Shown: positions 23,410 to 32,940, counted from the stretch's first letter. The stretch: 64,000 nucleotides of DNA from Dehalococcoidia bacterium (GCA_030615765.1 JAUWYP010000001.1:124001-188000); one strand, 5' to 3'. Translations and numbers: made by a program. The notes: generated by a model from the sequence alone, not told the origin.

Positions 23410-24231
23410 ATGAAACACTTGCAGGGAAAGAACGTCTATCCAATTGAGCAGATAGGGGGCGGGTTGTTGCTTCGATATCTTCGGTGGTCAGGACTGGCGC
23501 TCCTGGCGATCGCTCTCCTGCTGGCCTTAGTGGCTGGCAGGGGCCTGGCCCAAGAGGAGCCATCCATCGTCATCACCGCACCAGCGGAGGGAGATGTCCT
23601 TTCTGGGCCGGATATCACCGTAAGCGTAGCCCTCAGCGGCTTCACCATCAGCCTGCCGCTGGAGCCCGCGCGCGAGCCCAACAAAGGGCACATCGTGTAC
23701 TTCCTGGACGTCGAGCCCTTCTTCGACCTGCCGACCCCACTGGGCGAGGACAACATCATCCATTCGGGGCGTCTCTCAGAGACGTTCGTTGGCGTAGCGG
23801 ATGGCGAGCACACGATCTACGTCTGCCTGGTCTACGACGACAACACCTGCATCGACCCGGCCCTGACCGACTCTGTGAAAGTCAGCGTGGGGGAGGTGTT
23901 ACCAACAGCGATCCCCACACCGGAGGCCACGCCGACGCCAGAGCCGCCTCAAGATACACCAACACCACCGCCGCCAACTCCATCTCCAACGGAGGAGCCA
24001 CCTCCGCTGGAGACGCCGCCAGCGAGGCCGACGCCGCCGAAGCCGAGCCCGACCGCTCCACCGCCGACAGCGATGCCTTCCCCCGGCACGGCTCCGGGCA
24101 CAGCAGGCGGTGAGTCGAACGGGGACGGCTTCCCCTGGCTGTATGTCGTCGTGGGGGCTGGCTGTGCCGGCCTAGCGGCGGTGGCTGCCGCCAGCGTGTG
24201 GCGAGTGCGGCAGACCAGGAGCAGACGCTAG
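23410..24231 (+). CDS. Membrane-anchored protein with Pro/Thr-rich stalk
   Basis: A 273-residue exported protein. A hydrophobic signal or anchor lies at residues about 26-46. An Ig-like or bacterial surface domain follows (SIVITAPAEGDVLSGPDITV to about 165). The stalk (about 168-238) is rich in Pro, Thr, Glu and Ala. A C-terminal membrane helix (about 243-265) ends in RQTRSRR. The ectodomain has two cysteines that could pair. The function is unknown; the layout suits a cell-surface anchored protein without an outer membrane. Whether it belongs with the Fe-S module upstream is unclear (22 bp gap). Confidence 0.7.
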   Translation: MKHLQGKNVYPIEQIGGGLLLRYLRWSGLALLAIALLLALVAGRGLAQEEPSIVITAPAEGDVLSGPDITVSVALSGFTISLPLEPAREPNKGHIVYFLDVEPFFDLPTPLGEDNIIHSGRLSETFVGVADGEHTIYVCLVYDDNTCIDPALTDSVKVSVGEVLPTAIPTPEATPTPEPPQDTPTPPPPTPSPTEEPPPLETPPARPTPPKPSPTAPPPTAMPSPGTAPGTAGGESNGDGFPWLYVVVGAGCAGLAAVAAASVWRVRQTRSRR

Positions 24232-24242
24232 CCGGCAGCCCG

Positions 24243-25043
24243 TCAGGGCGAGTTCTCTTCGGCCCGAAGGTGCTCCTTGGCCGCCTCCCAGAGAGCCTTC
24301 TGCTCGGCGAGGGGCATATCGGCCAGGCTGCGGCCCTGCTCGTGGGCCAGGGCCTCCATGGTGGTAAAGCGCTGGTAGAACTTGCGGTTGGCCTGTCGCA
24401 GGGCTTCCTCGGCGTCCAGATCGAGGTAGCGGGCCAGGTTCACGAGGAGGAAGAGCACATCGCCTAGCTCTTCGCGCTTGTGAGCCAGCTCGCCCGCTTG
24501 AGCGAGCTCCTCTAGCTCCTCCCCCAGCTTGTCCAGCACGTCCTGCGTTTGAGGCCACTGGAAGCCGACACTGGCTGCCCTCGCCAGAAACGTGTGGGCG
24601 CGGGCCAGGGCGGGCATCGCCTGGGGAACTCCGGACAAGGCCGAGTCCTGTGGGCCCCTCTCCTTCCGCTTCAGCTCCTCCCACCGGACCATGACCTCCT
24701 GGGGCGAATCGGCCTGCTCTTCACCGAAGACGTGAGGATGGCGGCGCACGATCTTGCTGGCGATGCCATGGATGACGTCTGCCAGGGTGAACTCCTGGGC
24801 CTCCTCGGCGAGCTGGACGTGGAGGAAGACCTCCAGAAGGACGTCGCCCAACTCGTCGCAGAGCCTCTGGGGGTCGTCCTCGTCCAAAGCGGCCAGCGCT
24901 TCGTAGGCCTCCTCCAGCAGGTAGGGTTTGAGGGAGGCATGGGTCTGAGCCCGATCCCAGGGGCAGCCATCGGGCCCGCGCAGGCGAGCGATGATGGCCC
25001 TGAAGCCCTCGAAGGTACGCATCTCCCCTTCCGATATGCCCAT
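24243..25043 (-). CDS. mazG: MazG nucleoside triphosphate pyrophosphohydrolase
   Basis: A 266-residue two-repeat MazG. The first repeat has LRGPDGCPWDRAQTHASL, LLEEAYEA and CDELGDVLLEV; the second has LGEELEELAQ and REELGDVLFLL. Both carry the magnesium-binding E-x2-E and E-x2-D motifs. It hydrolyses NTPs and dNTPs to monophosphates and pyrophosphate, clearing aberrant nucleotides. The ATG at 25043 is used; a second in-frame ATG seven codons later is also possible. It is convergent with the stalk protein and divergent from the CTG-started membrane protein. Confidence 0.93.
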   Translation of the reverse strand: MGISEGEMRTFEGFRAIIARLRGPDGCPWDRAQTHASLKPYLLEEAYEALAALDEDDPQRLCDELGDVLLEVFLHVQLAEEAQEFTLADVIHGIASKIVRRHPHVFGEEQADSPQEVMVRWEELKRKERGPQDSALSGVPQAMPALARAHTFLARAASVGFQWPQTQDVLDKLGEELEELAQAGELAHKREELGDVLFLLVNLARYLDLDAEEALRQANRKFYQRFTTMEALAHEQGRSLADMPLAEQKALWEAAKEHLRAEENSP

Positions 25044-25097
25044 AGCGTCTGTCCTTTCCCCTGCCTGCCGCTCGATTATAGGGACGGGCCCTTCTCG

Positions 25098-25126
25098 TTG
25101 ACAAGAGGAAGGGCCACTCCTAATAT
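25098..25126 (+). promoter_or_regulatory. Consensus promoter of the membrane protein gene
   Basis: TTGACA (25098-25103), a 17-bp spacer and TAATAT (25121-25126). The start near 25133 leaves a leader of about 44 nt before the CTG at 25177. Confidence 0.7.
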
Positions 25127-25176
25127 GGCTCTAGATAGTTCCGTTCAAGGCAGCCGCCACGGAGAGGAGGCATAAG

Positions 25177-25899
25177 CTGGGCCTCGTCCCCAGGATTGCG
25201 ACCATCATCTTCTTCATCAGCATTCCCGTCTTGCTGGTCACCAGTAACGTCCGCTGGGCCGCCAACGAGGTGGGTCTCTATCACTACGGCTTCGACAGGT
25301 ACGACGCCGAGGCCGCCACTGGCATCTCGCGCAGCGAACTGGACAGGGCCGCCGATAAGCTGGTGCGCTACTTCAACAACGATGACGAGACCATCCGAAT
25401 CTTCGTGCAAGAGGATGATCGCCGCGTGCCTCTGTTCAACGAGCGAGAGACAAGCCACCTGACCGACGTCAAGAACCTCTTCCGCACCGTTTTCCGGGTG
25501 CAGGAGGCATCGCTGGCTTTTGCTCTGGCGTTCGTGGTCGGCGTGTTCATCTGGGCGGCCGAGGCCCCCCTGCGCATTCTGGCCCGAATGCTGCTCCAGG
25601 CCTCTCTGTTCACCCTGGGCCTGCTGGCCCTTTTTGGCGTCCTGGCGCTGGTGGGCTTCGACGAGCTCTTCCTGCGCTTCCACCTGGTGGCCTTCACCAA
25701 CGACCTGTGGAAGCTCAACTCAGCCACCGACCACCTCATCCAGATGTTCCCCCGCGACTTCTGGTTCGATGCCACCATGCTGGTGGCAGGCCTGACCGCT
25801 GTGGAAGCCGTGCTATTGGCCTCGCTATCGGCCGTCTACCTGCGGGTGAGGCTGCGGCTGAAGGTGGGTCCTGTGGCGGCCGGTCAACCGGGGGCCTAG
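25177..25899 (+). CDS. Integral membrane protein (TIGR01906/DUF1461-like), apparent CTG start
   Basis: A 240-residue membrane protein with four predicted helices: about 5-22, then two between 112 and 165 and one at about 200-225. A soluble loop contains YNN-type and DETIRIF segments typical of the TIGR01906 family. The function is unknown. No ATG, GTG or TTG lies between the in-frame stop at 25132 and the TTG at 25231, and starting at 25231 would cut off the first helix. A CTG at 25177 sits six bases after GGAGAGGAGG, so I take it as the start. The 3' end overlaps the convergent zinc-ribbon gene by 4 bp. Confidence 0.7.
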   Translation: MGLVPRIATIIFFISIPVLLVTSNVRWAANEVGLYHYGFDRYDAEAATGISRSELDRAADKLVRYFNNDDETIRIFVQEDDRRVPLFNERETSHLTDVKNLFRTVFRVQEASLAFALAFVVGVFIWAAEAPLRILARMLLQASLFTLGLLALFGVLALVGFDELFLRFHLVAFTNDLWKLNSATDHLIQMFPRDFWFDATMLVAGLTAVEAVLLASLSAVYLRVRLRLKVGPVAAGQPGA

Positions 25900-26132
25900 A
25901 CCAGGGAGCAGGTGGAGCAGGACGAGCTAGTGCAGGTGTTGCAGGCCGAGCCGCCGCCTATGGACGCCGTCTCGCCGCCAGCCCCCTTGCTGACGGCCGA
26001 GAAGACGGACAGCACCCGCTGCGCTCTGTCGTGACCGTTCGGGCAGGCAGCCGGATCGTCGGAGCGGCTCATAGGGCGGAGCAGCTCGAACCTCGTTTCA
26101 CACCGGGGGCAGTAGTACTCGTAGAGGGGCAT
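25896..26132 (-). CDS. FmdB-type zinc-ribbon protein
   Basis: A 78-residue protein with the FmdB/putative regulatory zinc-ribbon opening MPLYEYYCPRCETRFELL, followed by a Cys-His pair in CPNGHD. The tail is cysteine-rich (CNTCTSSSCSTCS), which is common for this family. Such proteins are abundant and uncharacterised; a regulatory role is only assumed from the family name. It lies 34 bp downstream of the rpoD stop on the same strand. Confidence 0.75.
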   Translation of the reverse strand: MPLYEYYCPRCETRFELLRPMSRSDDPAACPNGHDRAQRVLSVFSAVSKGAGGETASIGGGSACNTCTSSSCSTCSLV

Positions 26133-26166
26133 CTGGCACTTATCTCCCTAGCTTCGTCCTGAGGGC

Positions 26167-27753
26167 CTACTCCAGGTAATCCTTGAGCTTCTTGCTGCGC
26201 GAAGGATGGCGCAGCTTGCGCAGGGCTTTGGCCTCGATCTGGCGGATGCGCTCGCGGGTGACGCTGAACTCCCGCCCCACCTCTTCCAGGGTGCGGCTGC
26301 GGCCGTCCTCCAGCCCGAAGCGCAGGATCAGCACCTTCTTCTCGCGATCGGTGAGAGAGGAGAGCACCTCGATCACCTGCTCCTTGAGGAGCTGATGCGA
26401 GGCAGCGTCGGCGGGGGGGAGGGTTCCGTGATCCTCGATGAAATCTCCCAGGTGACTGTCCTCCTCCTCACCGATGGGTGTCTCCAGGGATACCGGCTCC
26501 TGGGAGACCTTAATAATCTCCCGCACCTTCTCGGGCGTTACCTCCATATCGGAGCCGACTTCCTCGCTGGTGGGCTCACGACCGTACTCCTGCACCAGGC
26601 GGCGGCTGACCCGCACCAGCTTGTTGATCGTCTCCACCATGTGCACAGGGATGCGGATAGTGCGCGCCTGGTCGGCGATAGCGCGGGTGATGGCCTGACG
26701 GATCCACCAGGTGGCGTAGGTGCTGAATTTGTAGCCCTTGCGGTAGTCGAACTTCTCCACCGCCCGGATGAGGCCGATGTTGCCCTCCTGGATGAGGTCC
26801 AGCAGGGACATGCCCCGTCCGATGTACTTCTTAGCCACGCTGACCACTAGTCGCAGGTTGGCCTCGGTCAGGCGCTTCTCACCCCTGAAACCGTCCTCCT
26901 TGATCTTCAAGAAGTGGGTGCGAAAGCGCTCCTCGTAGTGGGAGAGCTTCTCAGCCAGGTCCTTCTTGGGCGGCAGAAGAGCCTTCTCACTGCCGCCGGC
27001 CACCATGGCCAGAGCCACCAGCTCTGGCGTGGGAATGTGGGTGACGATGGACAGGCGAACCAGCGAGCGGTCCGCCTCCACCTGCTCCATGGAAAGGCTC
27101 TCCGAGACACGGGCAGCTAGCTCCTCGTTGATCTCTCCGTCCACGGCCTGGCGGAAGGCGGGTTCGCCAATGAGACGAGCCAGGGGGAGCCTCTTGAGAC
27201 CTAAGGCCTTGACCACCACGTCCTTGACCGGCGATAGACCATGTACCTCCTCCAGCAGAGCGATCATCACGTCCACTGCTGTGGGCGGGAAGCCGTTGAC
27301 CTCCTGCCAGTTCTTCTCCAGGCGCTGGATATGCTTACCATCCTCCATCTGACGGGCGAGCCGCTTCTCGTCCTGGGCGGTAAGGAGATGCACCTTGCCA
27401 ATCTCGCGGAGATACATCCGAACAGGGTCGTCGATGCCTTCCTGCTCCTCCAGTTCGATGTCCACCCCTGCCTCTTCCCCTCTCTTCAGCTTGACCGGCG
27501 CCCTCTTCTCTGCCCACTCCCCCAGCGCCAGCGGTATCTGGCGCGTCAGACGAGGCAAGGGGCCCTCCTTCTCTTCGATGATGTCTTCTTCTTTCTCAAT
27601 CAACGGGCGTTTCACCTCCTCCTCCACAGACTCCTCATCCAGTTCCGATTCTGCCGGTTCCCCGGAACGGTCGTCAGCGGCGTCACGGTCCGCTCGCTTC
27701 CGCCGAGACAGGAAACCCTGAAAGCGACTCCCCTTCTCGAAGGGATCAGCCAT
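26167..27753 (-). CDS. rpoD: Primary sigma factor RpoD (sigma-70)
   Basis: A 528-residue housekeeping sigma factor. The N-terminal 100 residues are acidic and poorly conserved. Region 1.2 begins [20 protein letters not shown]. Region 2 has [20 protein letters not shown] and the -10 binding [10 protein letters not shown]. Region 4.2 has the helix-turn-helix [19 protein letters not shown]. It directs RNA polymerase to the TTGACA/TATAAT promoters seen in this window. GGAGG lies nine bases before the ATG, inside the end of dnaG (8-bp overlap), so the two genes form the classic macromolecular synthesis pair. Confidence 0.97.
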   Translation of the reverse strand: MADPFEKGSRFQGFLSRRKRADRDAADDRSGEPAESELDEESVEEEVKRPLIEKEEDIIEEKEGPLPRLTRQIPLALGEWAEKRAPVKLKRGEEAGVDIELEEQEGIDDPVRMYLREIGKVHLLTAQDEKRLARQMEDGKHIQRLEKNWQEVNGFPPTAVDVMIALLEEVHGLSPVKDVVVKALGLKRLPLARLIGEPAFRQAVDGEINEELAARVSESLSMEQVEADRSLVRLSIVTHIPTPELVALAMVAGGSEKALLPPKKDLAEKLSHYEERFRTHFLKIKEDGFRGEKRLTEANLRLVVSVAKKYIGRGMSLLDLIQEGNIGLIRAVEKFDYRKGYKFSTYATWWIRQAITRAIADQARTIRIPVHMVETINKLVRVSRRLVQEYGREPTSEEVGSDMEVTPEKVREIIKVSQEPVSLETPIGEEEDSHLGDFIEDHGTLPPADAASHQLLKEQVIEVLSSLTDREKKVLILRFGLEDGRSRTLEEVGREFSVTRERIRQIEAKALRKLRHPSRSKKLKDYLE

Positions 27754-29650
27754 TCAGTTCCACCTCCGGGCCGTTGCCCGCGAAATCCTTATCATCACTC
27801 GTTCCTATTTTACTACTTTGATGCAGTCTTATGCCTATCTCTGTGGACTGGCGTAGCAGGGCAGCCGTCTCTGATACTTCTTCTGGCCTAATCTCCTCGG
27901 GCAGCGAGCCCGAGCGCGAGGCCTGAGCGGCCGCTGCCAGTTCCTCGACGCTGATCGGTCCGCCCTCAGCCTCGCGAGCGGCCAGGGCGGCGCTGTTGGC
28001 CTGCGCTATGGCCTCCAGGTCTCGCTGCTCCAAGCGGCGCAGGCAATCGTACAGGGCATCCTTCGCCCCCTGCTGGTCGAAGGGCGGGACATTCATGGCT
28101 GCTATTCGCTGGAGATGCTCTTGCAGCTCCGCGGCAACCGCCTGGCGCATCTCCTCCAGATCGGGCGAGCGCTGCCAAGCCTGCAGCAGCTGACGGTTCT
28201 CGCTGTACCAGAGGAGGTCCGGCGAGAGGGCCAAGCCGTCTGCCTGCAGCTCGGGGTGGCGCAGAAGAAGAGCAAGCAAGTACTCCTCCCGCGCGTCGCG
28301 CGGGGGTACCACCTGCATCTCACCCTCGATCTTGGCGGCTGCCTCGCTCCTTCGCCTCGGCTGGCGCGCTCTCCGCCGCAGAATATCGTGCAGCGTCTTC
28401 TCCTTCGCCGCCTCCAGGCGGCCTAGGCGGGTCAGCTTCTGCACGTAGTGGGCCTGCTTAACCTTATCGTCGATAAGTTCGAGCAGGGGCAGCAGCTCCT
28501 CGACCGCCTGCGAGCGCTGCCGCGGCTGGGAGAGGTCGAGGGCAGAGCTCACTGCCTCGAACTTGTAGTCGAGCAGCGGCTGGGCGTCCGCCAGCAGGGC
28601 TGGCCAGGCTTCTGGATCGCTTCGAATCACCTGGTCAGGATCGCGGCCCTCAGGCAGGATGATCACTCGGATGTCTCGCCCCAGTATGTCCTGATATTCC
28701 ACCGCCCGCAACGTTGCTTCCTGCCCGGCGGTATCAGCGTCCAATGCTAGCACGACATCCCGGCTGAAGCGCTTCAGGAGGCGCACCTGGCGCTCGCTGA
28801 GGGCTGTCCCCATGGAGGCCACCACGTTGGCGAAGCCGTGCTGGTGGGCGGCAATGGCGTCCATGTATCCCTCTACAATTACGGCCAAGCCCTCGCGGCG
28901 GATGTGCTCCCTCGCCTTGTCCAGGGCGTACAGGAGGCCGCCTTTGTCGAAAACGGCTGTCTGGGACGTGTTCAGATACTTGGGCTGACCTTCCTCCTGC
29001 CCCTCGATGGGCAGCGAGCGGCCGCCGAAGCCCACCACCCGCCCACGCATATCGGTGATCGGGAACATGATGCGCTGATGAAAGAGGTCACGCAGTCCCC
29101 GCTCGCCCTCCACGGCTAGACCAGCCGCCACCAGCTCCTCATCGCTATAGCCGCGCTCTCTGAGGTGCTGGCAGAGGCTATCCCAGCCGCTCGGGCTGTA
29201 GCCAAGCTGAAAGTCCTGCATCGTCTTCAGGTCCTGGCCGCGCTCCTCCAGATACTGCCTTGCCTTTTGTCCCGCTTCGGTGGACACAAGCGCTCGATGG
29301 TAGAACTGGGCAGCGGCCTCATTGGCCTGCCGCAGCCTATCCCTTTCGGCCTCCTCCTCCGGTCGCCGCTCCGCCAACGTCACGCCGGCGCGCTCGGCCA
29401 GCAGGCGCAGGGCCTCGGCAAACTCCAGGTTCTCCTTCTTCATCACGAAGGAGAAGATATCGCCGCCGGTGCCGCAGGCCCCAAAGCAGTGCCAGCTCTG
29501 CCTCTCCGGCGAGACGAAGAAAGACGGCGCGCGCTCGCTGTGGAAGGGGCAGAGGGCTCTGAAGTTGCGCCCCGCCTTCTGGAGCTGGACATACTGGCCG
29601 ACGACGTCGACTATGTCCAGCCGCTGCTTCACCTCATCGACCACACTCAT
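27746..29650 (-). CDS. dnaG: DNA primase DnaG
   Basis: A 634-residue primase. The N-terminal CHC2 zinc site uses Cys34, His37, Cys55 and Cys59 (CPFH, CFGAC). The catalytic TOPRIM core has VIVEGYMDA and [13 protein letters not shown], and a helicase-interacting C-terminal domain follows. The length is normal. It makes RNA primers for replication. The start is ATG at 29650; a TATAAT on the minus strand lies about 33 bases upstream. It is first in the dnaG-rpoD operon. The last 60 residues are low-conservation and acidic. Confidence 0.96.
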   Translation of the reverse strand: MSVVDEVKQRLDIVDVVGQYVQLQKAGRNFRALCPFHSERAPSFFVSPERQSWHCFGACGTGGDIFSFVMKKENLEFAEALRLLAERAGVTLAERRPEEEAERDRLRQANEAAAQFYHRALVSTEAGQKARQYLEERGQDLKTMQDFQLGYSPSGWDSLCQHLRERGYSDEELVAAGLAVEGERGLRDLFHQRIMFPITDMRGRVVGFGGRSLPIEGQEEGQPKYLNTSQTAVFDKGGLLYALDKAREHIRREGLAVIVEGYMDAIAAHQHGFANVVASMGTALSERQVRLLKRFSRDVVLALDADTAGQEATLRAVEYQDILGRDIRVIILPEGRDPDQVIRSDPEAWPALLADAQPLLDYKFEAVSSALDLSQPRQRSQAVEELLPLLELIDDKVKQAHYVQKLTRLGRLEAAKEKTLHDILRRRARQPRRRSEAAAKIEGEMQVVPPRDAREEYLLALLLRHPELQADGLALSPDLLWYSENRQLLQAWQRSPDLEEMRQAVAAELQEHLQRIAAMNVPPFDQQGAKDALYDCLRRLEQRDLEAIAQANSAALAAREAEGGPISVEELAAAAQASRSGSLPEEIRPEEVSETAALLRQSTEIGIRLHQSSKIGTSDDKDFAGNGPEVELNG

Positions 29651-29682
29651 GACATAACCAATCGAACAAATGAGCAGCTCTC

Positions 29683-29688
29683 ATTATA
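29683..29688 (-). promoter_or_regulatory. Possible -10 box of dnaG
   Basis: TATAAT on the minus strand (29688-29683), 33 bp before the dnaG ATG. The -35 position holds TTTTAG at 17 bp spacing, a poor match. The remainder of 29651-29805 shows nothing else. Confidence 0.35.
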
Positions 29689-29805
29689 CACTGGGTGATC
29701 CCCCACTAAAATATAGAACCGCGCATGCTGCCAAAAGTTACGCGCAAATGCCGCCTTCACCCCACAAAACGGCACGTCTCCTCGATGCGAGAGGTAGGCT
29801 AGCTT

Positions 29806-30864
29806 TCACGGCCCTTGTTCTCTGAACCCCAGGCGGGCGGCCATATTGAGAGCGAACAGGTCGGTCATGCCGGCAACGTAGTCGGCCGCCTGACGCCAGG
29901 GCGGGTCCGACGAAATCAGGAAGTCGCTATCGATCTCCTGCGGCCGCTCTACATAATATTCGAAGAGGAACCGCACCAATCGTTTGGCGCGCTCTACCTC
30001 TGCCTGCCTGTCCTCCCACAGATAGACCCGCTGGAAGAGGAACTCCCGCAGGGCGTTGGCCGCTTCTTCGATGGATGGCCCCATGCCGATGCGAGGCGGA
30101 GATTCGCTGGCTGCCAGGCCCGTCGCCGCCCAAGAGTAGTCGACGATGTCGCACACGAGGGCGTTGATGCGCTGAGAGTGGCCGCGCCCCAGGGCTTCGC
30201 TTACGGCGACGGGCAGCTCGTCCTCGCTGAGAATGCCGGCACGCACGGCATCGGCGATGTCGTGATTGATGTAGGCTACGGCGTCGGCCAGCCGCACGAC
30301 CTGCCCCTCCAGAGTGGCCGGCAGACCCAGGGTGTCGGCCAGGATGTCCTGCCGCCCTTTGGAGCTGTTCACGATGCCATCGCGTACCTCCCAGGTGAGG
30401 TTGAGGCCGCGGCCGCCGTTCTCCAGGCGCTGCACCACCCGCAGGCTCTGCTCGGCGTGGCGGAAGCCCTCGGGCAGGAGTTCGGCCAGGGCCTCCTCGC
30501 CGGCGTGGCCGAAGGGCGGGTGGCCCAGGTCGTGACCCAGGGCGATGGCCTCCGTCAGGTCCTCGTTCAGGTTGAGGGCGCGGGCGATGGTGCGGGCGAT
30601 CTGGGCTACCTCCAGGGTGTGGGTCAGACGGGTGACGAAGTGGTCGCCCACGGGGGCGATGAATACCTGCGTCTTGTGCTTGAGGCGGCGGAAGGCCTTG
30701 CAGTGGATGATGCGGTCACGGTCGCGCTGGAACTGCGTGCGCAGGGGCGACGGCTCCTCTGGCCGCTCCCGTCCACGCGATTCGTAGCTCCTGGCAGCGA
30801 AGGGCGAAAGGAGGCGCTCCCGCTCCTCCAGGCGAGCGCCGACGTCGTGTTGATGACCCATCAC
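29806..30864 (-). CDS. dgt: dGTPase-like HD-domain deoxynucleoside triphosphohydrolase
   Basis: A 352-residue protein of the Dgt family. The HD motif runs from THTLEVAQIARTIARAL to GHDLGHPPFGHAGE, with the third metal ligands in YINHDIADAV. The opening RTQFQRDRDRIIHCKAFRRL and KTQVF match the deoxyguanosinetriphosphate triphosphohydrolase-like group. It cleaves dNTPs to nucleoside and triphosphate. The start at 30864 is followed by MGHQHDV; the family core begins near residue 35. It is on the same strand upstream of dnaG, but 155 bp away. Confidence 0.92.
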   Translation of the reverse strand: MMGHQHDVGARLEERERLLSPFAARSYESRGRERPEEPSPLRTQFQRDRDRIIHCKAFRRLKHKTQVFIAPVGDHFVTRLTHTLEVAQIARTIARALNLNEDLTEAIALGHDLGHPPFGHAGEEALAELLPEGFRHAEQSLRVVQRLENGGRGLNLTWEVRDGIVNSSKGRQDILADTLGLPATLEGQVVRLADAVAYINHDIADAVRAGILSEDELPVAVSEALGRGHSQRINALVCDIVDYSWAATGLAASESPPRIGMGPSIEEAANALREFLFQRVYLWEDRQAEVERAKRLVRFLFEYYVERPQEIDSDFLISSDPPWRQAADYVAGMTDLFALNMAARLGFREQGP

Positions 30865-30926
30865 AGCGGCATTCTACGGCGAAGCGGGGTGTGACTACAA
30901 ATATCCTATCGCTGCTCCCGTCAAGC

Positions 30927-31172
30927 TCAGCGCGGCACGTAGCGGGGGCAGCCGTCGTCGGTCTCTTGGTACAAGGGCACGTCGGGGGAGAAGAAGAGCG
31001 CATACTTGCCCTGGCGCGCCGCCTCCTCCAGGGCGTGCAGTTGCTCAGCGCTCGGCGAGCCGTTGAGCAGTTGCTCCCGGCAGTAGCCCCAATCGGCAAG
31101 GACGCTATCGTTGGAGAAGCAATAGACGAACTTCGCACAGTGGCTGCACTTTGGCTGAAACGGCTCGTGCAT
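30927..31172 (-). CDS. Small cysteine-containing protein of unknown function
   Basis: An 81-residue protein. CSHCAKFVYC near the N-terminus, a Cys in GYCREQL and a C-terminal GCPRYVPR give five cysteines, enough for a small metal site. I do not recognise the family. It starts 77 bp downstream of the 196-residue unknown gene on the same strand, separated from it by a strong terminator-like hairpin, and ends 62 bp before dgt begins. The link to the Fe-S module upstream is suggested only by position and by its cysteines. AGGTTAG precedes the ATG. Confidence 0.6.
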   Translation of the reverse strand: MHEPFQPKCSHCAKFVYCFSNDSVLADWGYCREQLLNGSPSAEQLHALEEAARQGKYALFFSPDVPLYQETDDGCPRYVPR

Positions 31173-31193
31173 CTCTAACCTTATCTACAAATA

Positions 31194-31226
31194 GGTTCTC
31201 ACCCCGCCGCGGCCAGGGTGAGAACC
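31194..31226 (-). terminator. Hairpin after the Fe-S module 2 operon
   Basis: A perfect 11-bp inverted repeat, GGTTCTCACCC (31194-31204) and GGGTGAGAACC (31216-31226), with an 11-base loop, followed on the minus strand by TATTTGT. It lies 23 bp after the stop of the 196-residue gene and probably ends that transcript. Confidence 0.55.
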
Positions 31227-31248
31227 GCGCTCCTGGCGTTGAACCCTT

Positions 31249-31839
31249 CTAAGTACAGAAGAAGGCGAACTCGCACACGTTGTCCTGAGGAAGGGTTTTT
31301 TCGAGCTCCATACGCAGGTCATCGCCCGTCTTCCCGGCGGCGGCTCCAAAGCTGGCCATGCACAGAGCTTTGCAGGGCATCCCCTGGAACTCGATGCCTG
31401 CCTCCTTCAACTCCTTCTGAACGGCGCAGGCGAACAGCTGCAGCCGTAGCTCCTTGGTCGTGGCCTTGGCGATATTCCAGCGGTCGAGGGGGCGGTAGCC
31501 GATGAGTGAGAGCTCGACGTAGCGCTCAAAGCGATGGGGGAAGGAGATGCCCGTCTGCTGGGCCACCTTCTCGATCATTTCGCCCGTGCGGTCCAGGTAC
31601 CTGTCATCCGCCAGGCCGATGGTCATCTCCATGACCTTGCGTCCGAAGGCGGCGAAGGCGTCCTCGGCCTCCTTCTCGTTCTTGCCCTTCAGGCCCTGCA
31701 CAAAGGCCTTAACGTTGCAGACCGCCGAGACATCCACGATGAGACCCCTGTCGGCATCGAACAGAAGCGGCTTGCCGGGCTCCTCCAGGGTGAGGAGCCT
31801 CTCTGGAATAGGTTTGCCGTAGCGATACTTGATAGTCAT
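31249..31839 (-). CDS. Unknown protein in Fe-S module 2
   Basis: A 196-residue protein that I cannot assign. It is soluble, with a cysteine cluster in GMPCKALCMASFG and single cysteines near residue 41 and at the C-terminus (CEFAFFCT). The ATG at 31839 overlaps the ferredoxin stop (ATGA), so it is translationally coupled to the Fe-S genes and likely works with them. The frame extends upstream to 31899, but that part lies within the ferredoxin gene and is not needed. There is no counterpart gene next to the paralogous module at 22336. Confidence 0.7.
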   Translation of the reverse strand: MTIKYRYGKPIPERLLTLEEPGKPLLFDADRGLIVDVSAVCNVKAFVQGLKGKNEKEAEDAFAAFGRKVMEMTIGLADDRYLDRTGEMIEKVAQQTGISFPHRFERYVELSLIGYRPLDRWNIAKATTKELRLQLFACAVQKELKEAGIEFQGMPCKALCMASFGAAAGKTGDDLRMELEKTLPQDNVCEFAFFCT

Positions 31840-32090
31840 GCTGGCGCACCCCCGTCCACAGCTACCTGGATGGCTCCATTGGGACAGATCTCCGCACACT
31901 TCATGCAGGCGGTGCAGAACTGTTCACGCACGCCCCTGACGATGAAGTGCTGAGGGTCGATCTCCCGATACTTCTGAGGGCCCACATCGGTGCCCAGACC
32001 CAGCACGCGGGTGGGGCAGACGAGCAAGCACTTGCGGCAGGCCAGAGGGTCGGGACACTTGGCGTCGTCAACAACGATCCTGGGAAGCAT
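31836..32090 (-). CDS. Small two-cluster ferredoxin, module 2
   Basis: An 84-residue ferredoxin. The first cluster motif CPDPLACRKCLLVCP has C-x5-C-x2-C-x3-C spacing; the second is canonical CTACMKCAEICPNGAI. It is a paralogue of the protein at 23157-23387 (shared RIVV start, LxVC segment and second cluster). It lies 13 bp after the large Fe-S subunit and overlaps the following gene by 4 bp. It probably carries electrons to or from the large subunit. Confidence 0.82.
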   Translation of the reverse strand: MLPRIVVDDAKCPDPLACRKCLLVCPTRVLGLGTDVGPQKYREIDPQHFIVRGVREQFCTACMKCAEICPNGAIQVAVDGGAPA

Positions 32091-32103
32091 ATCGCGATTC
32101 CTC

Positions 32104-32940
32104 CTACCAGACCTCGACCAGCGCAGGCAGGGTTGCCCGGTCGACCAAGCCTATGGCATCGGGCTTGCAGACGTCCCGGCAGAGGCCACAGCCGTAGCAC
32201 TGCATGGGGTCGATGTTGGCCTTGAGGGTGCTGGGGCTGAAGCTCAGGGCTTTGAACTGGCAGCGGCGCACACAGAGGCCGCAGCCGTCACAGAGGTTGG
32301 GGTCGACCTCGGCTATGTAGTGGCCCTTCCAGAGGACCTTGACATCCATGTCCACAGCGGTGCGGATGGCGGCGCAGTCAGGGTAGTCGCAGTTGCAGAG
32401 GCCGGCCAGGTAGGGGGTGCCGAAGGTGAACAAGGTGTGCACCAGACCGCGGCTCCTGAGGGTAGCGAAAACCTGCTTGGCCTCGTCCGGAGTCAAGAAG
32501 TGGACGCCGCCCCGATAGGTGTCGGGCCAGCGCTCCCACTTGTACATGCCGGGGCCCATGCCCACACAGGTGAAGTTCTCCTCGTCGGGCAGGCCCCGCA
32601 TAGAGCGGCGGCAGGCGCAGGTCATCAGGCCGATGGGGTAGATCATGTCCAGAACCTGCTCCAGTTCCTCCTTGGTGATCACCTGGCCAAAGTGGACGGA
32701 CCAGGAGATGTCGTGGGCCTGTTTCTTCATCCTCTCCACTGTTTCCAGGTCACCTCGTTCACGGGCCTCCAGGAACGCGCGTCCCATCGAGGCCATGCCG
32801 CCGGCCGCCTGAGGGTTGCCCTCGGCACCGGCGGACTCCGGCTCCTCCTTGCGAATCTTGTACAGGCGACGAGCATAGTTGGCGGGGTTGAGGTACCAGC
32901 GCTCGTGGCCTTCGCCGTAGCGTTCACACCAGACGCACAT
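32104..32940 (-). CDS. Cysteine-rich Fe-S protein, module 2 large subunit
   Basis: A 278-residue paralogue of the protein at 22336-23154. It opens MCVWCERYGEGHERWYLNPA, followed by CACRRSMRGLPDEENFTC and CNCDYPDC. Two canonical ferredoxin clusters end the protein: CDGCGLCVRRC and CYGCGLCRDVCKPDAI. The N-terminal cysteines outside the ferredoxin motifs are the same in both paralogues, which suggests an additional metal site. The function is unknown. It heads an operon with a small ferredoxin and a 196-residue unknown protein. GGGGG precedes the ATG. Confidence 0.8.
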   Translation of the reverse strand: MCVWCERYGEGHERWYLNPANYARRLYKIRKEEPESAGAEGNPQAAGGMASMGRAFLEARERGDLETVERMKKQAHDISWSVHFGQVITKEELEQVLDMIYPIGLMTCACRRSMRGLPDEENFTCVGMGPGMYKWERWPDTYRGGVHFLTPDEAKQVFATLRSRGLVHTLFTFGTPYLAGLCNCDYPDCAAIRTAVDMDVKVLWKGHYIAEVDPNLCDGCGLCVRRCQFKALSFSPSTLKANIDPMQCYGCGLCRDVCKPDAIGLVDRATLPALVEVW

